From contig NZ_OY782578.1 in the NCBI RefSeq assembly GCF_963677945.1, positions 3,005,258 to 3,069,257 on the forward strand: 64,000 bases of DNA, given 5' to 3'. The stretch is from an uncultured Bacteroides sp. GTDB taxonomy: Bacteria; Bacteroidota; Bacteroidia; Bacteroidales; Bacteroidaceae. The position numbers and the translations under genes were made by a program. Positions 34,266 through 42,670 of this stretch are shown piece by piece (the stretch's first letter is position 1; each line of letters starts with the position of its first letter). A model generated the notes under the pieces. It ran no database searches, had not been told where the DNA came from, and worked only from the letters and a program-made list of their open reading frames with translations.

Positions 34266-36485
34266 ATGAACAAACAAACACTGAAAACACGCATCTTCTT
34301 TTCTCTTCTGCTAATATCAAATATTAGTATCTATGCAAAATCAAGATCTAGTGCTGAAGCACTTTCTATTGCAAATTCATTTTATCAAAATTCTATCGCG
34401 ACAAAAAGTATAAGTACAAAATCCTCCACGGAAAATGTAGGTTTAACCTTGGCTTATAGCTGTACTGACGGTATAGCAACTCGTTCTTCTAACGAAAATG
34501 CGTATTATTATATATTCAATAGAGGAGAGAATAACGGCTTTATTATAATTTCGGGTGATGATCGGGCGAAATCAGTTTTAGGATATTCAGACAGTGGAAG
34601 TTTCTCTGCAAATGTAATGCCCGAGAATTTTAAGAATTGGATGAGTTTATACCAGAAAGAACTCAAGGCATTAGCTGCAATATCTGATGATGCAACATCA
34701 ACAAAGCAATCTTCTTCCTTATTATCAGTTACAACAAAGGCTACTTCTTTTTCAACTTCAATTAGTCCGTTGCTTGGAACAATAGCTTGGAATCAGCTTT
34801 CTCCGTACAATATTCTTTGTCCTAAAATAGGAACATCACGTGCTCCTACGGGTTGTGTTGCTACAGCCATGGCCCAAATTATGAAGTATTATCAATGGCC
34901 GCTTCAAGGAGCCGGATCAAAAAAATACAAGCCAGATAGTATGAGCGACTCCCTTTCTGTAGACTTCTCGAAAGCAACATATAATTGGTCCAACATGAAA
35001 AATACATATAGTGGTAATAGTATTGCTATTCAAGATACAGCTGTTGCGACTCTTATGTATCACTGCGGAGTATCAGTAAGTATGGACTATACAGCTTATT
35101 CATCAGCTGCATATAGTAATTATATTCCAGCCGCTTTAAGTCAATATTTTGGTTATGATTCGAATATACAGATATTCTCTCGTGATTTTTATACCGAAAC
35201 TGAGTGGCTTCAGATGATAAAGACCGAGTTAAATGCCGGTCGTCCTATATTATATGGTGGTTCATCAACTAGCGAAGGTGGGCACCAATTTATCTGTGAC
35301 GGTTATGACACGAATAATCTTTTTCACTTTAACTGGGGTTGGGGTGGCTACTATAACGGATATTTTGAACTATCATCATTAAATTACGAGACTCCCGGAA
35401 TTGGGGGATCTGTTACGGATGGGTTTACTGTCTGGCAGGATATGGTAACCGGAATTCAGAAGCCAACTACTACATCAAGCAAATCATATGAAATCTATTT
35501 AATAAAAAAAATAAAGGTTGGGTCTGAAAGCATAACAAGGAGTCAGGCATTCAGTCTCAATTTTGGATATGCCAATTATGGGGGTAATCTATTTAGTGGA
35601 AACATCGCATTTGGACTTTATCAGGGCTCTACTTTAGTCTCTGTAATTAAACAATACAGTGTTACTACAGACACATTTGAGGGAAATGATAATCTAACAG
35701 TATCAAGATTAGAAATTCCTACTACAGTAGCTAATGGTACCTATCAGTTATATTGTATTTACAAAGCGTCCGATCAGAGTAACTGGTCTATATTAAGGGG
35801 TAGAGTTGGTACACCCAATTCTTTAGATGTTACTGTTACCTCTAATACTGTTACTTTTGCTACCCCGGATGTTTTTCCTAAACTTACTCTGACTGGAGCT
35901 TTGAGTACTATCGGAAATCTTTATTACGGAAAAGCAGGAACATTTAGTGCTACTATTCAAAACACTGGTGGAGAATTTAATTCTTATCTATCTTTCTATC
36001 TAACTTCTACAGCAGCAAATAGTACAAGCAAACAAATTAATTATGATCCGATAAATATTCCTTCAGGAGCTACTAAAACAATAGAGATTTCAGAAGACAT
36101 AACTCTTACTCCGGGTACTTATGTTCTTACTCTTAATTATGATGCTAATAATAATCAGGATAGCCCATCAATGGTTCTTCTAACCCCGAACGAAAATAAT
36201 TCAAGAAGTGTTCTTATTGAAAACTATGCAACCGGTATTGAAGATGCATCAATTAATAAATTGAGTGTTTATTCTAATCCGGAGAATGATCTAGTTTATA
36301 TTCAATCGCCTTCTATAGTTAAATCTATTATGATTTTTGACATATCGGGAAAATCGGCTTTATTGAAGAAACCTATGACTACAGGCAATATTCCAATTTC
36401 AGTAAGTGATTTAGGCAAAGGCGTTTATTTAATTAGAATAGAGACTGAAGACGGAAGTTATACTGAGAAATTCTTTAAGAAATAA
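34266..36485 (+). CDS. Secreted C10 cysteine protease, paralog 3 (short form)
   Basis: 739 residues, about 110 shorter than its neighbours. Signal peptide (about 1-25), Spi propeptide with GFIIISGDDRAKSVLGYS, C10 domain with Cys197 (TGCVATAMAQI) and His340 (GHQFICDGYD) then NWGWGG. Only two Ig/CARDB-like domains follow: the LTLTSK(V/I)SF-type third domain of paralogs 1, 2 and 4 is missing. A sorting domain ends EKFFKK. It is the most diverged of the four. It lies 27 bp before a small lipoprotein gene with which it is probably co-transcribed. Confidence 0.92.
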   Translation: MNKQTLKTRIFFSLLLISNISIYAKSRSSAEALSIANSFYQNSIATKSISTKSSTENVGLTLAYSCTDGIATRSSNENAYYYIFNRGENNGFIIISGDDRAKSVLGYSDSGSFSANVMPENFKNWMSLYQKELKALAAISDDATSTKQSSSLLSVTTKATSFSTSISPLLGTIAWNQLSPYNILCPKIGTSRAPTGCVATAMAQIMKYYQWPLQGAGSKKYKPDSMSDSLSVDFSKATYNWSNMKNTYSGNSIAIQDTAVATLMYHCGVSVSMDYTAYSSAAYSNYIPAALSQYFGYDSNIQIFSRDFYTETEWLQMIKTELNAGRPILYGGSSTSEGGHQFICDGYDTNNLFHFNWGWGGYYNGYFELSSLNYETPGIGGSVTDGFTVWQDMVTGIQKPTTTSSKSYEIYLIKKIKVGSESITRSQAFSLNFGYANYGGNLFSGNIAFGLYQGSTLVSVIKQYSVTTDTFEGNDNLTVSRLEIPTTVANGTYQLYCIYKASDQSNWSILRGRVGTPNSLDVTVTSNTVTFATPDVFPKLTLTGALSTIGNLYYGKAGTFSATIQNTGGEFNSYLSFYLTSTAANSTSKQINYDPINIPSGATKTIEISEDITLTPGTYVLTLNYDANNNQDSPSMVLLTPNENNSRSVLIENYATGIEDASINKLSVYSNPENDLVYIQSPSIVKSIMIFDISGKSALLKKPMTTGNIPISVSDLGKGVYLIRIETEDGSYTEKFFKK

Positions 36486-36512
36486 ATCTTTAACCACAAA
36501 ATAGAAGGAATA

Positions 36513-37058
36513 ATGAAAATCAGTCGTTGTTTGACATTTATTGGTTCACTGATATTGTTTTCGTGCCATTGCAGCAAGAATGCTACATCTGCTGCGGAAT
36601 CTGTTCCCTCAACGGACAATATCAATCAGGTTTCTCGTGGAGCTAAGGCTATAGTTTATAAAACAAACAAAGATTATTCAAATCTTGTTCCGGTTACAAT
36701 GAATAACGAAAAAACAAAAATAGTCTCCTATCCTGCTCCAACAGATGTTTTCTATAAAGGAAAACTGGCTAAGCCTACTCCATTAAAGAATGGTTATTTA
36801 TTAGACAATCGTGGGATTAATGAAAATACTGTTTTTCTTAATTGCACTTACGAAGAATACAGCCGTTTGACAGAAGCCCCATCATTACAGGAGATGCTTT
36901 TGCGAGTTGTTGAAAAGAATCCAATGGTAGAAATCATTGATTGTGGCCTTCGTTATCAATATAAAGATGAAGTAAAAGAACTAAATACACTTATTGATGC
37001 AAACTTCTCAGGGTGTAAAAAGGTTATCATAAAACCGCATTCAATCTATCTGGAATAA
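36513..37058 (+). CDS. Small lipoprotein encoded within the C10 protease cluster
   Basis: Lipoprotein of 181 residues. Its signal peptide ends in a lipobox-like LILFSC (C18), so it is probably membrane-anchored in the periplasm or on the outer membrane. The rest is about 160 residues of mixed structure (KIVSYPAPTDVFYKGKLAKP, LDNRGINENTVFLNCTYEEY, EIIDCGLRYQY) with no family I can name. An AGAAGGA-like sequence precedes the ATG. Position 27 bp after protease 3 suggests a role with it, such as inhibitor, chaperone or anchor, but that is inference. The unit ends at the terminator at 37081. Confidence 0.8.
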   Translation: MKISRCLTFIGSLILFSCHCSKNATSAAESVPSTDNINQVSRGAKAIVYKTNKDYSNLVPVTMNNEKTKIVSYPAPTDVFYKGKLAKPTPLKNGYLLDNRGINENTVFLNCTYEEYSRLTEAPSLQEMLLRVVEKNPMVEIIDCGLRYQYKDEVKELNTLIDANFSGCKKVIIKPHSIYLE

Positions 37059-37080
37059 TGTAGAATCTATAAAGGCAATC

Positions 37081-37116
37081 AAGGACATAGGTAAATCATC
37101 ACTTATGTCCTTTTTT
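37081..37116 (+). terminator. Terminator after the lipoprotein gene
   Basis: AAGGACATA (37081-37089) pairs with TATGTCCTT (37104-37112) and is followed by TTTTT. Confidence 0.85.
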
Positions 37117-37466
37117 ATTTTAAAAAATTAAGAACTACTAAATATAAAGAATGTCAGAAACTTATATTCAATATATATTGTTTAAATAATAAATGCATAA
37201 ATAGATTAGTGAAACTATAAAAGAAATATCTGTAAGCATGCCAGATCACAAAGTCTTAGCCATCAGTTAAATGATTTGTTATTGCTATCTAAAGAATAGA
37301 ACATACAAAAAAACTTATTTAACTCAAAGCTAATTCATACTCTCTATTATCAACGGACTTTTTGCCCGTAAATAATTCTCCTGCCAGAATAGTTTGTTTG
37401 GGGAAAGAAAGTCAGTTTGTACTTATTTTAATTGTTTGTACCGAAATAGTTTAAAACTTCATTTCC
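37117..37466. other. 350-bp gap before the fourth C10 protease gene
   Basis: No gene is seen. Two TTTGTAC heptamers, 19 bp apart (37416 and 37435), lie just upstream of the fourth protease gene. They may be a promoter or a direct-repeat binding site, but a clean TAnnTTTG box is not present. The remainder is AT-rich. Confidence 0.4.
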
Positions 37467-40019
37467 ATGAACATTCAATTAAAAAGGATAATACAGCTAG
37501 TTCCTCTTTTGTTTATATTTGTTTCAAATATAATTGCAACACCGAGAAATAGCCGTGAGGCATTAAGAATTGCTATGTCTTTTTATCAAAAGAATCCGGT
37601 TTCTACAAAAAGTATACTTCCCGGAACTTCTACTTTACAGCTCGTTTATACATGTTCAGATGTTACAACCCGTTCATCGGATAGCAATGGATATTATTAT
37701 GTATTCAATATCGGAAATGATAATGGGTTTGTTATTATATCGGGAGATGACAGGGCAAAAGATATTCTAGGATATTCAGATGTTGGCAGGTTTAATATTG
37801 ACTCTTTACCACCTAATTTCTCTGACTGGCTGAAATTTTATAAAAATGAGCTACAATATCTCGTAATGCAGCCCGAACAGAATAACGCATCACTCCTGAG
37901 ATCTTATTATACTTCTGATAATACGCTAGCAACTTATGCAGCTTTTGTGAATCCTCTTTTAGGAGATAATAGATGGGATCAGGGCTATCCTTACAATAAT
38001 CTTTGTCCTGTTATGACAGATTCAATAAGAGCTGTAACCGGATGCGTGGCTACTGCAATGTCACAGGTAATGAAATATCATAGATGGCCATTAAAAGGAA
38101 TAGGATCTAACAGATACATTCCTTCTGGATTTACAGATTCACTTAGTGTTGATTTCTCTCAGGCAACGTATGATTGGGAGAATATGACTGATATTTATAA
38201 TAAATTCAGTACGAAAGTCCAGATAGATGCAGTTGCTAAACTTATGTATCACACCGGAGTTGCGGTTAATATGAATTACGGCCTTTTTTCTAGTTCTGCA
38301 TACCCTACTGACATGGCAAAAGCTTTAATTAAAAATTTTGGCTACGATTCAAGAATACAATTATATAACAGAGATTATTATTCACAGCCAGAATGGGTCA
38401 ATTTGCTAAAGAGTGAGCTAAATGAGGGGCAACCGGTTTTATATTTTGGCAGGTCTGAAGGTTATGGACATGAATTTGTATGTGACGGATACGATAAAAA
38501 TGGGCTATTCCATTTTAATTGGGGATGGAGCGGTGATTCTAATGGATATTTTGAGCTATCGGTTCTTAATCCTAGTTCATTAGGGGTAAGTGGAGGAACC
38601 AGTGGCGGATTTAATTATAATCAGAAAATTGTTATTGGTATAAAAAAAGCAAGCAGTTCGTCTTCAATTGCCCCTTATCAGCTGCATTTATATTCACCAT
38701 TAGCAACTTTGTCTAATTCAGTTAGCCGTACTGGTTCTTTTATTGTAACTACAGATTTTTATAACATGGGAATAAATACATTCAATGGTTCTATTGGAAT
38801 AGCACTATACAATGACAAAGGAATGGTTAATTTACTGCAAAGCCAGACTGTATCATTTCTTGAAACAAATTACGGATATGCGGATTTTTCTTTTAACACT
38901 CTAATTCCAGTTTCTATTTCAAATGGTAATTATAAAATGTATTATGTATTTGAACCTGCAGGAGATTCTAACTGGCAAATAATGAGAGGAAAAGTTGGCA
39001 CACCCAACTATCTGAATATAACCGTAACAAATTCAAATATCAGCGTAGCCATTCCGGATTTGCAACCGAAACTAATACTCAATTCATTTAATGTAACCGG
39101 AAATCTTTATCAGAACAAAACAGGACGGTTTAATCTGAGTATTACAAATAATGGAGAAGAATATAATTCGAACATAATTATCCGATTACAACTAATTGCT
39201 AATGATACTGTTATTCAAAAGGTGTGTTCCGAACCGGTTAATATACCAGCCGGGAAGAGTAAAAATGTAGAATTAGTAGGCGACGTATTGTTGAATCCAG
39301 GCACATATTATTTATCTGCATTATATGATCTTTCTAATGACCGTTTGAATAGTGAAAATTACAGTCTTTTGGGAAATAGTATGGTAGTAAGTCTTTTGCC
39401 CGAACCTACAGAATTACCAGTTATTGCACTTACCTCTAAAATTAATTTTCAGGACTCAACAAAGGTTAGTAAGGATAATGTTATTCTTAAAGCTTCAATA
39501 AAAAATATAGGTGGCTTCCTGAATAGCTATATTGCTGCTGTAGTGTTCCCTAAATTAGGTGGTATTTCTCTGAGCAATTATGGTTTTCAATCTATAATTC
39601 TCGATAAAAATGAGGAAAAGGAAGTTACCTTCCAAGGATCTCTCGATTTAGATCCAGGAGAATACTTAACTGTTCCTTATTTCTGGGATTCTGAAAATTA
39701 TGAATGGAAGGAAATTACACCACGCGCTTTGGGTTGGCTCACATTTACACTGGTTGATAATATTGTTGGACCTGAGCAGATTAAGACTAGCAAGGTTAAT
39801 CTGTATCCCAATCCGGCTACCGACGTATTGTTTCTACAGTCGGACAATGTTGTAGAAAGCATTCAGGTTATAGATATATCAGGGAAACAAATATTATTGC
39901 TTAAACCGATGATTCGTGGAGAGATAGAAATTCCAGTAGAAAGATTAAGTTCCGGAATGTATACTCTTAGAGTTGAGACAGATAAAGGGGTTACAATTAG
40001 TAAATTTATAAAAAAGTAG
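37467..40019 (+). CDS. Secreted C10 cysteine protease, paralog 4
   Basis: 850 residues: signal peptide (about 1-25), Spi propeptide (GFVIISGDDRAKDILGYS), C10 domain with Cys193 (TGCVATAMSQV) and His335 in GHEFVCDGYD, then FHFNWGWSG, three Ig/CARDB-like domains and a sorting domain (LYPNPATDVLFLQS to SKFIKK). Unlike the other three it has Glu, not Gln, directly after the catalytic His, and TGCVATAMSQ instead of AMAQ. These could shift specificity but do not remove catalytic residues. It is a separate transcription unit with its own terminator. Confidence 0.92.
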   Translation: MNIQLKRIIQLVPLLFIFVSNIIATPRNSREALRIAMSFYQKNPVSTKSILPGTSTLQLVYTCSDVTTRSSDSNGYYYVFNIGNDNGFVIISGDDRAKDILGYSDVGRFNIDSLPPNFSDWLKFYKNELQYLVMQPEQNNASLLRSYYTSDNTLATYAAFVNPLLGDNRWDQGYPYNNLCPVMTDSIRAVTGCVATAMSQVMKYHRWPLKGIGSNRYIPSGFTDSLSVDFSQATYDWENMTDIYNKFSTKVQIDAVAKLMYHTGVAVNMNYGLFSSSAYPTDMAKALIKNFGYDSRIQLYNRDYYSQPEWVNLLKSELNEGQPVLYFGRSEGYGHEFVCDGYDKNGLFHFNWGWSGDSNGYFELSVLNPSSLGVSGGTSGGFNYNQKIVIGIKKASSSSSIAPYQLHLYSPLATLSNSVSRTGSFIVTTDFYNMGINTFNGSIGIALYNDKGMVNLLQSQTVSFLETNYGYADFSFNTLIPVSISNGNYKMYYVFEPAGDSNWQIMRGKVGTPNYLNITVTNSNISVAIPDLQPKLILNSFNVTGNLYQNKTGRFNLSITNNGEEYNSNIIIRLQLIANDTVIQKVCSEPVNIPAGKSKNVELVGDVLLNPGTYYLSALYDLSNDRLNSENYSLLGNSMVVSLLPEPTELPVIALTSKINFQDSTKVSKDNVILKASIKNIGGFLNSYIAAVVFPKLGGISLSNYGFQSIILDKNEEKEVTFQGSLDLDPGEYLTVPYFWDSENYEWKEITPRALGWLTFTLVDNIVGPEQIKTSKVNLYPNPATDVLFLQSDNVVESIQVIDISGKQILLLKPMIRGEIEIPVERLSSGMYTLRVETDKGVTISKFIKK

Positions 40020-40074
40020 AGAGGAAAGATATCTAATTTGTTCCATTGAGAATAAACAAGTAATACTAATAATG

Positions 40075-40117
40075 CAAGCATAAGATTGGCAAAAGCTCAC
40101 CTTATGCTTGTTCTTTT
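40075..40117 (+). terminator. Terminator after C10 protease 4
   Basis: CAAGCATAAG (40075-40084) pairs perfectly with CTTATGCTTG (40101-40110) and is followed by TTCTTTT, which runs into the convergent lipB stop codon. Confidence 0.82.
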
Positions 40118-40790
40118 ATTTATTCTTTCTTGTAAGAAGATGCTCTAATTCAAAACGAAGTAAAGATTTTGTTTCTTCTATATCAATCTTTTGATTGAGT
40201 TCTTTTTCAATAGAAGTCACACCTTTATCTATAAATCCACAAGGATTGATATAATGGAAGTAGTTCAGATCTGTGTTTACATTGAAAGCCAGTCCGTGCA
40301 TTGTTACAAAATGACTGCTGCGAACTCCTATCGCACATATTTTACGGGTACGAGGTGAATCTATATCCAGCCACACTCCGGTAGCACCAGCCAGTCTGCC
40401 GGCAGTTATTCCGTAATGAGAGCAGACATTTATAACAGCTTGTTCCAATACATGAACATATTCCTTTAATCCCAGACTGTAGTCTTCCAGATTAAGTATA
40501 GGATAGCAAACAATCTGTCCCGGACCATGATAAGTAATGTCTCCACCACGATCAATATGATAGAGAGTAGCTCCTATCCTTTTGAGCTGTTCCTCTCCTA
40601 TCAGCATATTCTGATCTTTACCACTTCTACCAAGCGTGTAGACATGTGGGTGTTCGCAGGTGATTAAATAATTAAGATGTTCGTTACCTTCCAGTTTTTC
40701 ACGGACTATTTCATTAAAAAGATCCGTCTGCCTTTGCCATGCTTCGGCATACGATATTAATTGCCAATCGGTATATTCAAGTTTATTCAT
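40116..40790 (-). CDS. lipB: Lipoyl(octanoyl) transferase
   Basis: Transfers octanoate from acyl carrier protein to lipoyl domains in the cytoplasm; the glycine cleavage H-protein and 2-oxoacid dehydrogenases are typical targets. At 224 residues it is family-sized. Signatures are RGGDITYHGPGQIVCYPIL (81-99), K150 (TRKICAIGVR), HGLAFNVNTDL (165-175) and the catalytic Cys C184 in INPCGF. It lies 12 bp downstream of the pectinesterase gene on the same strand, an odd functional pairing but probably one transcript. lipA is not in the window. Confidence 0.95.
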   Translation of the reverse strand: MNKLEYTDWQLISYAEAWQRQTDLFNEIVREKLEGNEHLNYLITCEHPHVYTLGRSGKDQNMLIGEEQLKRIGATLYHIDRGGDITYHGPGQIVCYPILNLEDYSLGLKEYVHVLEQAVINVCSHYGITAGRLAGATGVWLDIDSPRTRKICAIGVRSSHFVTMHGLAFNVNTDLNYFHYINPCGFIDKGVTSIEKELNQKIDIEETKSLLRFELEHLLTRKNK

Positions 40791-40802
40791 ATTCCTGTAA
40801 GC

Positions 40803-42317
40803 TTAAAATCCAAAGCCCAAAACATAGGTCGGATTACTATATAATTCTATTATTTTAGCGTCTTTCTCTTTATCAAGTTGTCGTGAGGCCGGATGACGCA
40901 AACTATTGTCAATTGGTGTACCATCCATTGCCCGACTTTTATATTCCCAAAAATGAACATTCGTTGCATCTCCTTCCACAACCCAGCCTTCCGCTGGAAT
41001 ACTAACCAGTTTACAGTTAATAAGAACCGATTCCGCATAAGGATAGCCTTTGCCTTTATTTATAGGAGAACGAGCAATGAGAGCATCTTTTCCTTTACCC
41101 ACAAAGGTACAGTTTACAAATACATTCCCATGATTCTTATTTGTATTACGAATCCACATAAATGCTCCATAGCTGGAAAGAATACAATCCTTAAAGAATG
41201 CAGGTCCGCGACCAAGAACTGTGTCTCCCCCGCCATCAATAGTGCAATTTTCAAGATATGTACTTCCATTTATCTGCAAAGCATCTCCGGAACCGATTAT
41301 ATGTACATTCTTAAGCATATTTCCTTCTCCCATCATTAAAAGACCTTCGGCTTGTCCTTGAAGATCGGTCTGAACAGTAAGGTTTACCAGACTTATACAA
41401 AAACCATTGTCGGACATAAATGCTGCCCTGCGGGAAGGAAAAGTACCCTGAAGCTCATTGGTTTTAATATCTGCAGGATGTGGATTAAATACTTCATTAT
41501 TAGCATAATGAATATGAGCTCCGTCACGGCTTTCGCCTTCAATCGTAACATATCGCTTGTTGCGGAAATAAACCAGCTCTTCATAATCTCCATTCTTAAC
41601 GAAAACTTTCCAACCTCCGTTTTCCTCTTTTGAAGGAGTAATTGTTGCAGGAGTAAAGTCGGGAATATAATCCAGAGCTCCTTGAACGGTATTGAAGTCG
41701 CCGGAGCCATCAGCACTTACCACAAACTTATGTACATCGGCTTTCGGACCAGATTCTTTAGTAGAGAATCTCCATGCACTTTTTTTTGAGAAACCATTAA
41801 ACTTACGGGCATTGATAACTCCTTTATCAATGGTAACATAATATTTCTTTCCGTATTCCAAGAGATTATTATGCAAATAAATAGTTGCTGTGTTTCCATG
41901 AACTATAACCGGATAAAAATGAAAGGCATCCGTAAAATGACCGATGATATTCAGCTGATAGTTGGAAGTATCTCGTTTGTTTACGCCCGAAGGAGTACCT
42001 GGAACTGTATTTGCATTTGTGTAATTGGTTGCTTTGTATTCATATGGTACCGAAGTGTAAACACCAGTATTGCCCTGACTGGTTGTTGGCCCGGCCGGGA
42101 TGCTTAAGTCCAGACAATCCACCTGCCGATTACTTCCTTCCTCGAAAACGCGTATTAAACCTTTATTGCCAATAGTTAGAGTACTATCAAATTTCAAAAC
42201 AAGATGAGTATCGGGATTTACATTTACCGCATTCTGTTCAGGAAAGCAGGAGCTTTGGGCATGAATAGCCGCCGACATAAATAATAGTCCGGAGATAAGA
42301 TAATAAGTGCTTTTCAT
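40803..42317 (-). CDS. Secreted pectinesterase (CE8) with N-terminal Ig-like domain
   Basis: Carbohydrate esterase of 504 residues that removes methyl groups from homogalacturonan. Signal peptide (1-20, ending AIHAQSS), Ig-like domain (about 24-187; PDTHLVLKFDSTLTIG), then a right-handed beta-helix (about 195-504) opening with VSADGSGDFNTVQGAL. The catalytic pair is seen as D345 (GSGDALQ) and D365 (GGGDTVLG), 20 residues apart, close to the family spacing. RNTNKNHG and SPINKGKGYPYAES are later motifs. Demethylated pectin can be cut to galacturonate, the entry substrate for uxaA-kdgK-eda. Half of a long inverted repeat lies 64 bp upstream. Confidence 0.92.
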   Translation of the reverse strand: MKSTYYLISGLLFMSAAIHAQSSCFPEQNAVNVNPDTHLVLKFDSTLTIGNKGLIRVFEEGSNRQVDCLDLSIPAGPTTSQGNTGVYTSVPYEYKATNYTNANTVPGTPSGVNKRDTSNYQLNIIGHFTDAFHFYPVIVHGNTATIYLHNNLLEYGKKYYVTIDKGVINARKFNGFSKKSAWRFSTKESGPKADVHKFVVSADGSGDFNTVQGALDYIPDFTPATITPSKEENGGWKVFVKNGDYEELVYFRNKRYVTIEGESRDGAHIHYANNEVFNPHPADIKTNELQGTFPSRRAAFMSDNGFCISLVNLTVQTDLQGQAEGLLMMGEGNMLKNVHIIGSGDALQINGSTYLENCTIDGGGDTVLGRGPAFFKDCILSSYGAFMWIRNTNKNHGNVFVNCTFVGKGKDALIARSPINKGKGYPYAESVLINCKLVSIPAEGWVVEGDATNVHFWEYKSRAMDGTPIDNSLRHPASRQLDKEKDAKIIELYSNPTYVLGFGF

Positions 42318-42670
42318 ATTTGTGTTTTTGTTTGCAACTTCACAAAGTTAAAAAGCATTTGTCAGAATTCATAATAATAACCGTTCAAAAACATTTAATC
42401 TGGATATTTGTTTTTATTTAAAGACTATATTTTTCAATCATTCATATAACAAAAGCTGCTGAAAATGATGCCACCAAATGTTTTTAAACGGTAGCATCCA
42501 TTAATATGGCATGTAATCCGTTTTGTTTATATTATAACTTCTGCAATATTGCAAAAGCAATATGCACATACATCCTATCCAAAAAAATATTATTAGTTTT
42601 TTATATGATTTATGCCACAGGGTTTTATTGTTTCTGAGGTTCAAATCATCTAAACTTAAAACTACTTTAT
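42318..42670. promoter_or_regulatory. Divergent control region with 16-bp inverted repeat
   Basis: 353-bp gap between the pectinesterase (minus) and metallophosphoesterase (plus) genes. CCGTTCAAAAACATTT (42381-42396) and AAATGTTTTTAAACGG (42476-42491) are inverted copies matching at 15 of 16 positions, 79 bp apart. TGCAATATTGCA (42542-42553) is a separate 12-bp perfect palindrome. These are likely protein-binding sites for one or both promoters. No gene is seen. Confidence 0.6.

Noticed and set aside
37416-37441. Two TTTGTAC copies as a fourth array
   Set aside because: The spacing is 19 bp, only two copies are present, and the core is TGTAC without the final A.
40893-41339. 148-codon plus-strand frame
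   Set aside because: It is antisense to the catalytic beta-helix of the pectinesterase.
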